Position numbers and translations under genes: made by a program
Part shown: positions 36,283 through 44,685 of the stretch, piece by piece
How the letters are laid out: every line of letters starts with the position of its first letter
How positions within the stretch are numbered: the stretch's first letter is position 1
NCBI RefSeq assembly: GCF_000733755.1
Contig: NZ_JPOF01000006.1
Coordinates: 248,001-312,000, forward strand
Direction of reading: 5' to 3'
From: Lachnoclostridium phytofermentans
GTDB taxonomy: Bacteria > Bacillota > Clostridia > Lachnospirales > Lachnospiraceae
DNA: 64,000 nt
The notes under the pieces: generated by a model
What the model saw: the letters and a program-made list of their open reading frames with translations, nothing else
Databases searched by the model: none
What the model was told of the DNA's origin: nothing

Positions 36283-37203
36283 CTAAATACACTTACGGAT
36301 AGATTCTTTGAACCATTCACGGAATTTATCCGCATCAATGTCGATACAAACTTTAGCATTATTCGGTTGTTTTAAATAACCTCTTAGATCAACTAAGGTA
36401 CATCCTGCAGTCATTGTTCCAGCAAGCTCAACATCAATATAAGTATCCACAACCTCATAAATTTCTGGTGCAAGCAGGTAAGCGATTGCAGTACTATCAT
36501 ACATTTTCAGTCCTGTGTTAAAACTACCACCACGATACTTTTTAAACAAGCAATAAGCCATATCTCCAGTTTTATTCATTGATTTAATTGCTTCACTATC
36601 TTCTGGTAATACCAAGGCTTTCATTCCGACATCCAAACCTACCATCGTGATATCCAAGCCACTGTGGAAAAGAATATAAGCAGCTTCTGGATCAACACCT
36701 ACATTATATTCTGACATAACCCCTTTGTTACCACGGCTTGCACTTCCACCCATCATAACAACTTCTTTTATGTTTTCTTTTACTTCTGGATAAACTTTTA
36801 ATAATAGTGCAATGTTAGTCAATGGTCCAATCGCAACAATCGTAATAGCCTCTTTACTTTCCATGATAACTTTTCGCATAGCATTCACAGCATTTTCGGT
36901 AATTGGTGCCACTGTAGGATCTTCAAATTCATAGCCTTCCATACCACTCTTTCCATGAACAGAACTGGCGTCTTCGTATGGTCTAATCAGTGGCTTGTCA
37001 GCTCCAACTGCAACAGGTATGTTTTCTTTATCAAAGAATTTTAATAAGCGTAACGCATTATAGGTTGTTTTGTCTATTCCTACATTACCAGCAACTGTAG
37101 TAATTAATTTCACATCTAATTCTTCTGAATATAGCGCTATCGCAATTGCTAAAGCATCATCAATTCCTGGATCTGTATCTATTATTATCGGTCTTTTATT
37201 CAT
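36283..37203 (-). CDS. inosine-uridine preferring nucleoside hydrolase
   Basis: The 306-residue enzyme has the calcium site IIIDTDPGIDDALAIAIAL, the active region VVMMGGSASRGNKG, EYNVGVDPEAAYILFHSG and a C-terminal VDLRGYLKQPNNAKV. It should split ribonucleosides into base and ribose in the cytoplasm. It overlaps the ribokinase gene by 8 bp, with its AAGGAGG site inside that gene, so ribose can be phosphorylated directly. Purine versus pyrimidine preference cannot be read. Confidence 0.92.
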   Translation of the reverse strand: MNKRPIIIDTDPGIDDALAIAIALYSEELDVKLITTVAGNVGIDKTTYNALRLLKFFDKENIPVAVGADKPLIRPYEDASSVHGKSGMEGYEFEDPTVAPITENAVNAMRKVIMESKEAITIVAIGPLTNIALLLKVYPEVKENIKEVVMMGGSASRGNKGVMSEYNVGVDPEAAYILFHSGLDITMVGLDVGMKALVLPEDSEAIKSMNKTGDMAYCLFKKYRGGSFNTGLKMYDSTAIAYLLAPEIYEVVDTYIDVELAGTMTAGCTLVDLRGYLKQPNNAKVCIDIDADKFREWFKESIRKCI

Positions 37204-38122
37204 AATTTCGATCCTCCTTAAAATATTCTTTTACTTCATTAAAATTAGGGATAGAGATTTGAGCTCCTTTTTTTGTTACTGTTAAAGCTGCTACATCAGA
37301 AGCAAACTTTAAACCTTCTAAAAAATCTTTCTCATAAATCATATAACGACAAAGCGCTCCTATATAAGAATCTCCTGCTGCTGTTGTATCCACTGCTGTT
37401 ACTTTTCTTGAAGAAATGTACTCATAACCACCAGAATAATTTGTGATACTTCCATCTGTACCAAGAGTTATGATTGCTTTTACTCCCTTATCCTTAAATA
37501 TCTGAAGCGCGATTTGATAAGCTTTTTCACCCTCAGGATAAATCCCGGTTAATAGTTCACATTCACTTTGATTTACAATCACTAAATCTAAATACTTATA
37601 AAAACTATCGTCAATAATTCTTGCAGGTGCAGGATTTAAAATGGTATAAAGTCCAAGCTCCTTTGCGAATTTAATTGAATCTTTTACAACTTCGAAATCA
37701 TTCTCTAATTGAGTTAAGAATATGTCTCCTGGATTAGCAATCTTTTTTAACTTTTCTTTTATGGTTTCGATGTCGAGTGTATGATTTGCACCATTACTTA
37801 AGATAATCCGATTATCATTGTTACATCTTGTTATCATAGCGACGCCAGAAGATACCTCTTCTGACATTTCAACATTAGAAACATCTACTCCATAAGATTT
37901 CAAGTCGTCTATTAGTTGCTTTCCAAAAATATCATTTCCAACTTTTGCAATCATCTTTACTTCTACGCCAAGCTTAGCAGCTGCAACCGCTTGGTTCCCA
38001 CCTTTACCGCCTGAGTTCATAAGGAAACCATATCCATTAATAGTTTCACCGCTTCTAGGCATATAATCACTTTGTATAGAAATATCCATATTAAGACTGC
38101 CTAATACAATTAGTTTTTTCAT
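37196..38122 (-). CDS. rbsK: ribokinase
   Basis: This 308-residue PfkB-family kinase has NMDISIQSDYMPRSGETI, the GGKGGNQAVAAAKLG motif, TLGTDG and the catalytic DTTAAGDSYIGAL (usual DTTAAGDTF). It phosphorylates ribose to ribose 5-phosphate with ATP. The GAGGTG site precedes the ATG. It overlaps the nucleoside hydrolase gene; together they channel nucleoside ribose to the pentose phosphate pathway. Confidence 0.93.
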   Translation of the reverse strand: MKKLIVLGSLNMDISIQSDYMPRSGETINGYGFLMNSGGKGGNQAVAAAKLGVEVKMIAKVGNDIFGKQLIDDLKSYGVDVSNVEMSEEVSSGVAMITRCNNDNRIILSNGANHTLDIETIKEKLKKIANPGDIFLTQLENDFEVVKDSIKFAKELGLYTILNPAPARIIDDSFYKYLDLVIVNQSECELLTGIYPEGEKAYQIALQIFKDKGVKAIITLGTDGSITNYSGGYEYISSRKVTAVDTTAAGDSYIGALCRYMIYEKDFLEGLKFASDVAALTVTKKGAQISIPNFNEVKEYFKEDRNYE

Positions 38123-38234
38123 ATTTGGTCACCTCTTCTCGTTTAAAACCTACTTACTTCTTTTCTTACTTCTTTCCTTGATTTCTTTCCTCGTTTATAA
38201 TGTTAGATAAATTTATTTTTTCAATCCTTTAAAA

Positions 38235-38651
38235 TCATTTATAATGATATTTTACCATACCTGGTCCAAATTCTGCTGTCGGTCTTTCGATAAATCCAAA
38301 TTTTTTATAAAATTCAGTTTGCCCTGGAGTTGACATTAGCCCAATATATGCTCCGTCACATGCTGTTTCTTTGATGTATTGCTCTAACCTTCTCATTAAC
38401 AAGGAGCCAATCTTTAGCTTTTGGTATTCTGGAATGACTACAACATCTTTAATAAAAAAAACAATTCTACCATCACCGACAATCCTTGATATCCCTATTG
38501 GTTTTCCCTCGTCGAAAATGACTACGGAATAAAGTGTGTTCTTTAGAGCAATTTTAACATCTTCGTACTCATAGTACTTAAAGTTTACTTGCTTTCTGAC
38601 ATCAATATATATTTCTGGTGTTAATGCATTATCAACAATTTCTAATTTCAT
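38235..38651 (-). CDS. GNAT family N-acetyltransferase
   Basis: The protein (138 residues) has the GNAT acetyl-CoA fold: IGISRIVGDGRIVFFIKDVVV, the P-loop-like YQKLKIGSLLMRRLEQYI and YKKFGFIERP. The substrate is unknown. The ATG at 38651 is preceded by GGTGATGGG; the ATG at 38672 has no site. It lies between the two DcuC-type transporter regions, after a terminator, so it may be read as a leaky part of the locus. Confidence 0.82.
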   Translation of the reverse strand: MKLEIVDNALTPEIYIDVRKQVNFKYYEYEDVKIALKNTLYSVVIFDEGKPIGISRIVGDGRIVFFIKDVVVIPEYQKLKIGSLLMRRLEQYIKETACDGAYIGLMSTPGQTEFYKKFGFIERPTAEFGPGMVKYHYK

Positions 38652-38717
38652 CCCATCACCCGTTTCATGCATTATTAAGTGACATATGTCAGTTTCTCAG
38701 CACACGATACTTTTGTT

Positions 38718-38747
38718 AAAAATGAGCGCTTTTCAGCGCTCATTTTT
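38718..38747 (-). terminator. terminator after the upstream DcuC-type gene
   Basis: Arms AAAAATGAGCGC (38718-38729) and GCGCTCATTTTT (38736-38747) are perfect 12-bp complements with a 6-base loop. It separates the first transporter from the GNAT, ribokinase and nucleoside hydrolase genes and may lower their expression. Confidence 0.75.
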
Positions 38748-38807
38748 ACGTCAAAGTGGATATTCGCAATCCGCTTACGTTACCAGCTCTACCTCATTGC
38801 CACTAGC

Positions 38808-40163
38808 TTAAAATAATAATACGAACGATAAAACTAAACAGCTTATGATACCTATAACAACTGGTACACTTGTTCTCTTTACTAACTGAACCGGTGTTGC
38901 TCCTGTTGAAGATGCGACAATTACAATAACAGCAGCGACTGGAGAAATAGAACGAACTAAGTTAGCAATCATCTGCATTGGCAATGCTATCATCGCTGGT
39001 GATACACCAGCTGCAGCTGCTACACTTGGAATTAGACCTACAGTAGCATAGAATACCGATAAACCATTACCGCTTATTAAGCCGATAATAAAGGTAATAC
39101 CACTAAACGCTAACATCATAATGATTCCTGCTCCCTTAAGACCATTTGCAGATTCCATTAACATGTCAACAATACCCAATGCTTTTAAACCATTAACGAA
39201 AACAGTTGCTGCAACCATAATGGATACAACAGATGCTAAACCTGTACCCATACCTTTAAAGAACTCCTGAACATCCTGAGTAACTTTAGCAATGTTTTTT
39301 CTTCGAAACGCTTCACAGATAATTGTAACAATTAAACTGATAAATGTTATGGTTACTAGCCCAACTTCTAGAGAAGGAAATCCTAGATTTATAACAATTA
39401 CTAAGATCAATGGTAATACTGGTAATAACGCATACAACATTGGAGGTAAGTCTTCACGTAACCCTTTTAATTCTGTTTTAAATGAGGTTCCTTTTGCTTC
39501 ATCTTTCTTATCACAATATTTTTGCCATACATAATGAGCAATTGCCATAAGAAGTATGGAAGGGATCGAAATAGCTGCATGCTTTCCAACATAATCAAGA
39601 ATAGTCATTCCGAATGTTTCAGCAGCAATTACGTTATCCGCTCCAAGAGGAGTTGGCATAATGGTTGCCGTAGTTGCTATGATACCTGCTGCTGTCAGTG
39701 GACTCATACCTACTCTAGTTAGGATTGGGAAAAGTGTAGCCATTAATAATACACCTAAGCTTGATGCACTTGGAACTACTAAAGATAATAAGTTACCAAG
39801 TATAAAGATAATTGGTACTAAAATATATTTTGATTTAATCTTTCCAAGTGGTTTTAACATGACCTGAACAGTTTTATCGTTTGCACCTATGTAGGTCATA
39901 TAGGTTGAGTATCCCATTAAAGTCATAAGTGTTAAACCAATGTTTCCTAATTGACTTAAGAAAGCTGTTTCAATATTTTTGAAAATATCAAGTAGTACAA
40001 ATCCTGTCGAAGCTTCCGTATCCAATACAGGATGTCCTAAAATTACTGCCGCAGCTAATAATATAATACCGCAAAACAATAAGGCAATTGTTGTATTGTA
40101 TTTTTTTACAATAAGCACGGTAAGCAGTATAATTGCTGCAATTGAAATAATAATTTCGACCAT
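38808..40163 (-). CDS. DcuC-family carrier, first gene of the LacI-controlled locus
   Basis: The 451-residue protein has the same architecture as the carrier at 34703: NLLSLVVPSASSLGVLLMATLFP, TATIMPTPLGADN, GLISGNGLSVFYATVGLIPS and ISPVAAVIVIVASS. The ATG at 40163 lies 6 bases after AAGGAG; the longer frame beginning MKEKEK only translates that site. The promoter upstream carries two LacI operators. The substrate is probably the same class as the downstream genes handle. Confidence 0.82.
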   Translation of the reverse strand: MVEIIISIAAIILLTVLIVKKYNTTIALLFCGIILLAAAVILGHPVLDTEASTGFVLLDIFKNIETAFLSQLGNIGLTLMTLMGYSTYMTYIGANDKTVQVMLKPLGKIKSKYILVPIIFILGNLLSLVVPSASSLGVLLMATLFPILTRVGMSPLTAAGIIATTATIMPTPLGADNVIAAETFGMTILDYVGKHAAISIPSILLMAIAHYVWQKYCDKKDEAKGTSFKTELKGLREDLPPMLYALLPVLPLILVIVINLGFPSLEVGLVTITFISLIVTIICEAFRRKNIAKVTQDVQEFFKGMGTGLASVVSIMVAATVFVNGLKALGIVDMLMESANGLKGAGIIMMLAFSGITFIIGLISGNGLSVFYATVGLIPSVAAAAGVSPAMIALPMQMIANLVRSISPVAAVIVIVASSTGATPVQLVKRTSVPVVIGIISCLVLSFVLLF

Positions 40164-40206
40164 ATCTTTCTCCTTCTCTTTCATAGATAATCTAATTTAG
40201 TGTTTT

Positions 40207-40287
40207 TGATAAAACGTTTTATCAATCTGTAAATATAAAATATCATTTTTTAATAAACTTGTCAATTAAAATGTTAAAACGTTTAAC
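40207..40287 (-). promoter_or_regulatory. promoter flanked by two LacI-type operators
   Basis: On the minus strand, TTGACA (40260-40265) and TATTTT (40237-40242) are 17 bp apart. TGATAAAACGTTTTATCA (40207-40224), a perfect 18-bp palindrome, lies just after the transcription start. GTTAAAACGTTTAAC (40273-40287) lies upstream of the -35 box. The AAACGTTT core is typical of LacI family sites, and the pair could bind one tetramer with looping. Confidence 0.8.
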
Positions 40288-40655
40288 CAATTTGTTTAAT
40301 ATAACTTTTTTATTGCTTATTATTTGTGCTATTTTCATAATAATTTTGTATTTAATTGTAAATTGCAACTTTGAATATAAGATATATTGTTTCAATACTC
40401 TTTCATTGTATACATATAATATTAAAATCAAGTATTCCTAAAGGTAGAAAATCAAATATCTATCCTTAGATAAAGAAAGCGCAATCGATTTTCGATTGCG
40501 CTTTCTTTAGTCTAAAATATCAACTCTTTGGAGTGTTTTACTACACCATTAATTCTCTCTATTGGCAAGATGAAAAAAATATAGGAATAAATCGACTACT
40601 CCTTTTCCTTTTCCGTTTCCGTTTCCTTTTCCTTAATTTTTACAACCTGGAACAT
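40288..40655. other. intergenic region with terminator and hexamer repeat
   Basis: About 370 bp of very AT-rich DNA. It holds a bidirectional terminator (40472-40508) and a hexanucleotide TTCCTT/TTCCGT repeat (40602-40636) directly after the GH18-LRR gene stop. Short frames here lack ribosome sites. Confidence 0.5.
40472..40508. terminator. strong bidirectional terminator
   Basis: AAAGAAAGCGCAATCGA (40472-40488) and TCGATTGCGCTTTCTTT (40492-40508) are perfect 17-bp complements around a TTT loop. Confidence 0.8.
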
Positions 40656-42986
40656 CTAATCCCCTTTATTAATCTTAAAATCACAGAGAAACTGATTTTT
40701 AGAATATACTGTGTTAACAGGACCGTAATTGGAAATACTGTTTCCCTTCAGATATAGCTCATTAAGTTTAACCAACCCCTTTAAAGATGCTATATTTTTG
40801 ATTTTATTATCTTTTAAGTAAAGTTTTTCAAGTAGAGTAAGCTTTGCTAAGGGGTTTAAATCAGCAATTTCATTACCATTCATTGATAATACTCTGAGTT
40901 TTTTCAAAGCAGATAATGCGCTAATATTACTGATATTATTTCTTTGTAGATATAAAGTCTCCAATCCGCTTATATTTTGTAATGCATTTATCGTTGTGAT
41001 TTTATTATTTGATAAATCTAGATTCTTCAAATTAGTCAAAGCCTTTAACCCAGTAATATTATTGATTTGGTTATCGTCCAATGACAAAGACTTAAGGTTT
41101 TTCAAGTTTTTCAGATTTTCAATATTCTGAATACTATTTTTCCCACCTTCTAATAGTTCCAATTTTGTAAGTTTATTCAATGCTTCTATATTGCTTATCT
41201 TATTCTCACGTATATATAGTTCATGTAAATTTGTTAAGGTAGACAATGGAGTGATAGATACTATCTGATTTCCATTCAGAGATAGTACCTCTAGCTTGCT
41301 TAATTTTTTAAGAGCACTGATATCGGATATGGAATTACGCTGTAGGTATAGTACCCGAAGTTTAGTCAGATTCCCTATGGCTGTTATATCCTTTAACTTT
41401 AACTGCCCTGCATCCAGATACTCGAGGTTAGTAAGTTTAGATATATCCTTTAAGCTTTTTACCCCCTGTGGTAGTTTCAAACGGTAGATACTTAAAAGCT
41501 CTTTCACTGTTATATTTCCTGTATCTTTTCCAAGTTTTTCTCTAACAGCCTGTTCTACTGTAGCATCCGTAAAACTAATATATTTATTGCTGTCTGGTGA
41601 CAATGTATCATAAGAATTCATCTTTGAAATGATTGTGCTCCAACCATTAAGATGAAACTTCTTCCCAGTTTTGTCGTTATAATCTGGTATATTTGCTAAA
41701 CTCCAAAGGGAAATACCTCCAAGTTGATAATCTTTGGCTAATTCAATCTTAGCATTGATACTAGTACTATCCTCATATAGGATCACATTCCAGGAGCGAT
41801 CAGAGGAATTGTAATACTGAATATATGGGCTTTGTAGCTCATTATTATAACCATAGGTGATATTTTCTCCATAACCATCATTATTATCAACACGAGCCTT
41901 AATCGATTGATACAATGGAGTAAGCCTACCAGCCCTACTTAAGGTTGTATCTGATAGTTCCTCCCAGTTTTTTGCACTCTTTGCATCAAACTGCCATTGG
42001 GCAGCGTCAAATGTAATCTGTAACCATACCTTGGAAAGTTGTGAGGAATCAGAGGCTGCACTCTTTATATCATTTAAAGCTTTTCTTACCATCTGTATGG
42101 GTGCCAAGCTACTGATAGGTTCTAAAGCGTTATATCCTGTATACTGCTCTATCTGATTCTTTTGCAGTTTTTTAGTTGGCTCATAGTCATGAGCCATAAG
42201 GATCACTCGGTCTGCGATATGAAGTATGTCTGCATAATTATATCCATCGAAGTACAATAATGGATTTACTGCGACATACAACTTTTTATCAATTAAATCA
42301 AGCTGTTCCTTTAGCTCTTTTAAAAATTGTGAATAATAAGTGCTGATTTGATTCCCATCATAGAGAATAGGTACATTGTGATTATCAGTATCTCGAAGAC
42401 CTTCAAAATCAATTACCACACCATCATATGTAAGACCTATCCCTTCAGTAATATTTGTCTCCATAGTACTTACGATACTTTGAATCATAGCTTGCTGTTC
42501 CTTCGCATAAGGTAGCAATTTAGTAGCATCAGCACCATCCATATACACATTTAACTGAATTGATTTTCCCTGACTCTTTGCGTATTCTAACGGTTTAAGA
42601 TAATCCTTCGGATAATAGAAACCAAAATTGCCGTTCTTACCTTTTACAGTATTTAAACTAGCAGAATCTTTCGCATCTATTCTGCTCCATGCAAAACTTA
42701 TAGAGTCTAACTCATCTATGTACTTTTTCATCTGATCAGAAAAAACTGCATTGGATGGATAGAATGCATGGAGTTCTCCGCTTTTTGGGTTTACTGTTTT
42801 CATTGTATTTCTATCAGTAGTGCTATCCTCTGAAATACGTTCTGACGCCTGGATAGGTAATGGCGGAATGAGGAATATCGTTACTATTAAGAGATGAAAC
42901 ACTGATTTCATTAATCTTTTCAAAGAATTATTAATAACATAGAAATTATTACCATGTATATTTTGAGTAAAACCATTCATCTTCAT
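40656..42986 (-). CDS. secreted GH18-like glycosidase with leucine-rich repeats
   Basis: The 776-residue protein has a signal peptide (LMKSVFHLLIVTIFLI, cleavage likely after PIQASE). A GH18 barrel follows (about 65-470) with catalytic motif DGVVIDFEG (Glu195) and barrel segments VNPLLYF, RVILMAHDY and GGISLWSLAN. Residues about 490-760 hold at least ten internalin-like 22-residue leucine repeats (LTKLRVLYLQRNSISDIS). The enzyme part probably cuts chitin-like or peptidoglycan glycans. The repeats may bind a partner or surface. The ATG follows AGGAGGTATAAG. No anchor motif is seen at the C-terminus. Confidence 0.87.
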   Translation of the reverse strand: MKMNGFTQNIHGNNFYVINNSLKRLMKSVFHLLIVTIFLIPPLPIQASERISEDSTTDRNTMKTVNPKSGELHAFYPSNAVFSDQMKKYIDELDSISFAWSRIDAKDSASLNTVKGKNGNFGFYYPKDYLKPLEYAKSQGKSIQLNVYMDGADATKLLPYAKEQQAMIQSIVSTMETNITEGIGLTYDGVVIDFEGLRDTDNHNVPILYDGNQISTYYSQFLKELKEQLDLIDKKLYVAVNPLLYFDGYNYADILHIADRVILMAHDYEPTKKLQKNQIEQYTGYNALEPISSLAPIQMVRKALNDIKSAASDSSQLSKVWLQITFDAAQWQFDAKSAKNWEELSDTTLSRAGRLTPLYQSIKARVDNNDGYGENITYGYNNELQSPYIQYYNSSDRSWNVILYEDSTSINAKIELAKDYQLGGISLWSLANIPDYNDKTGKKFHLNGWSTIISKMNSYDTLSPDSNKYISFTDATVEQAVREKLGKDTGNITVKELLSIYRLKLPQGVKSLKDISKLTNLEYLDAGQLKLKDITAIGNLTKLRVLYLQRNSISDISALKKLSKLEVLSLNGNQIVSITPLSTLTNLHELYIRENKISNIEALNKLTKLELLEGGKNSIQNIENLKNLKNLKSLSLDDNQINNITGLKALTNLKNLDLSNNKITTINALQNISGLETLYLQRNNISNISALSALKKLRVLSMNGNEIADLNPLAKLTLLEKLYLKDNKIKNIASLKGLVKLNELYLKGNSISNYGPVNTVYSKNQFLCDFKINKGD

Positions 42987-43247
42987 CTTATACCTCCTAC
43001 TTGTAAGTGTTTTTTTCTCATATTTTAAATAATAGCTGCTATCTATTATAAGTTTTCCTATTGTAACATCGACATCCTTAATTTCTTGTAAAATAGCAAT
43101 CTCAATAAATGTTTAATTATAATTTCAACTTGAAATAAGTAGTTTTCAAGGAATTTCTAGTATTGAAATAAACCTTTTCATTTTTTATTAACATTTGATA
43201 GGTGTTCCTCATATAATATCATAAAATTTTATCATTTAGGTAGCAAA

Positions 43248-43739
43248 ATGTTTGATTATTATAACCGTTTCGTTAATACTCCTATCAGTAATGGGAATGG
43301 ACCTTCTAACAATCGTACATCCATGACAAGAACAGATTTTGGTCCTTCTCCCTTTTTTATTGATATAAATAAAGCCACACTAAATAACGACACCTTTCGC
43401 ACTGCTTTGTGGACAGGAAATCATCTGCAGCTTACTTTAATGGATATTCCAGTCGGGGAGGATATCGGCTTAGAGATCCACCCAGAAGTTGATCAATTCC
43501 TACGAATTGAATCAGGTCATGGATTATTACAAATGGGAGACAGAAAAGACAATCTATATATACAGCAACCAGTTTTCGAAGATTATGCTATTTTTGTTCC
43601 TGCTGGGACTTGGCATAATCTAACCAATACAGGAACCCAATCAATAAAACTCTATACCATCTATTCTCCTCCACATCATCCATGGGGAACTGTTCATCAA
43701 ACCAAAGCGATTGCTGAATCCTACGAAAAGAATCAATAA
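43248..43739 (+). CDS. cupin domain protein
   Basis: The 163-residue single-cupin protein has the metal residues in EIHPEVDQFLRIESGHG and AIFVPAGTWHNLTNTG, with a conserved N-terminus GPSPFFIDINKATLNNDTFR. Relatives are common in clostridia and bacilli, sometimes linked to spore coat or sugar metabolism. The reaction is unknown. A terminator follows directly. Confidence 0.82.
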   Translation: MFDYYNRFVNTPISNGNGPSNNRTSMTRTDFGPSPFFIDINKATLNNDTFRTALWTGNHLQLTLMDIPVGEDIGLEIHPEVDQFLRIESGHGLLQMGDRKDNLYIQQPVFEDYAIFVPAGTWHNLTNTGTQSIKLYTIYSPPHHPWGTVHQTKAIAESYEKNQ

Positions 43740-43743
43740 TTTT

Positions 43744-43774
43744 AACCACCAGTCTAGAATAACGACTGGTGGTT
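43744..43774 (+). terminator. terminator of the cupin gene
   Basis: Arms AACCACCAGTC (43744-43754) and GACTGGTGGTT (43764-43774), perfect complements, followed by TTCATTT. Confidence 0.8.
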
Positions 43775-43946
43775 TTCATTTCATTATCAGATGTCATTAA
43801 GTTAACACTTTCTCTCCCTTTTTACCTACATTATCACAATAAACTAAATGTACCATATTTCCTCTACCTTCCTTAGCCAATAACTCTTTTTATGATTTCT
43901 AAATCAATCACATCGGTAGTTCTCAACTTCATCGATAGACCACATT

Positions 43947-44405
43947 TTACAGTCGCAGCCCTTTAATATCTTTAATTCTTGAGAGAATTATATTACAGTC
44001 TAAAGATAAAACTCCCGGTAATTTATACATAACATTATTTAAAAATGCTTCCATTCCATCATTATCCTCAGCTACTGCATGCACATGAAGTTTGTGTTTT
44101 CCTGAGACTTGATAGATTTGTGTTACTGTATCATTATTATCTAATATATCTATCACTTCTTGATAATACCTAGGTTCCAACTCAATCTCATAATAAGATG
44201 ATACAGCACTACTTATTTTTTGAGGATTAATTATCGTAGTGTATTCTTCAATGATACCTCTCTCTTCTAAAGCAGAAATCCTCGCTTTTACAGCAACTCT
44301 AGAAAGACCAACAGCCTCACCAATATCTACATAACTCATTCTAGCATTTTTAGTAAGTAATGTAATTATTGTTCTATCAACTTCATCCAATCCTTTTAAA
44401 TACAT
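43947..44405 (-). CDS. Lrp/AsnC family transcriptional regulator
   Basis: The protein (152 residues) has the Lrp helix-turn-helix (LDEVDRTIITLLTKNARMSYVDIGEAVGLSRVAVKARISALEE) and a RAM effector domain (YYEIELEP, IYQVSGKHKLHVHAVAED). It may respond to an amino acid. The ATG at 44405 follows AAAGGGGTTTGTTT; a TTG two codons upstream is unlikely. It is divergent from the MATE gene, with tandem 27-bp repeats between them. Confidence 0.88.
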   Translation of the reverse strand: MYLKGLDEVDRTIITLLTKNARMSYVDIGEAVGLSRVAVKARISALEERGIIEEYTTIINPQKISSAVSSYYEIELEPRYYQEVIDILDNNDTVTQIYQVSGKHKLHVHAVAEDNDGMEAFLNNVMYKLPGVLSLDCNIILSRIKDIKGLRL

Positions 44406-44469
44406 AAACAAACCCCTTTTTTTAGCAATATCGTCCTTTTATCATAACATTTTTTAGTTATAATGACAA

Positions 44470-44551
44470 GAAAGCCTTCTTTCCTTCACTCACATTGAAA
44501 GCCTTCTTTCCTTCACTCACATTGAAAGCCTTCTTTTCCTTCCCTAACATT
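44470..44551. repeat. 27-bp tandem repeat in a divergent promoter region
   Basis: GAAAGCCTTC begins at 44470, 44497 and 44524. The first two 27-bp units are identical and the third has a few changes plus one extra base. The repeats lie between the Lrp-type and MATE genes. Confidence 0.85.
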
Positions 44552-44685
44552 GACAAATTTAGGTTCTAATGGTACTCTTTATACATTACATATCGTAAGT
44601 TATAGATTACATATCGAAACCTGAAATAAACTAATATCTTGCTTATATCACTAATATTAATAACGGAAAGGAATAATATATAAAC

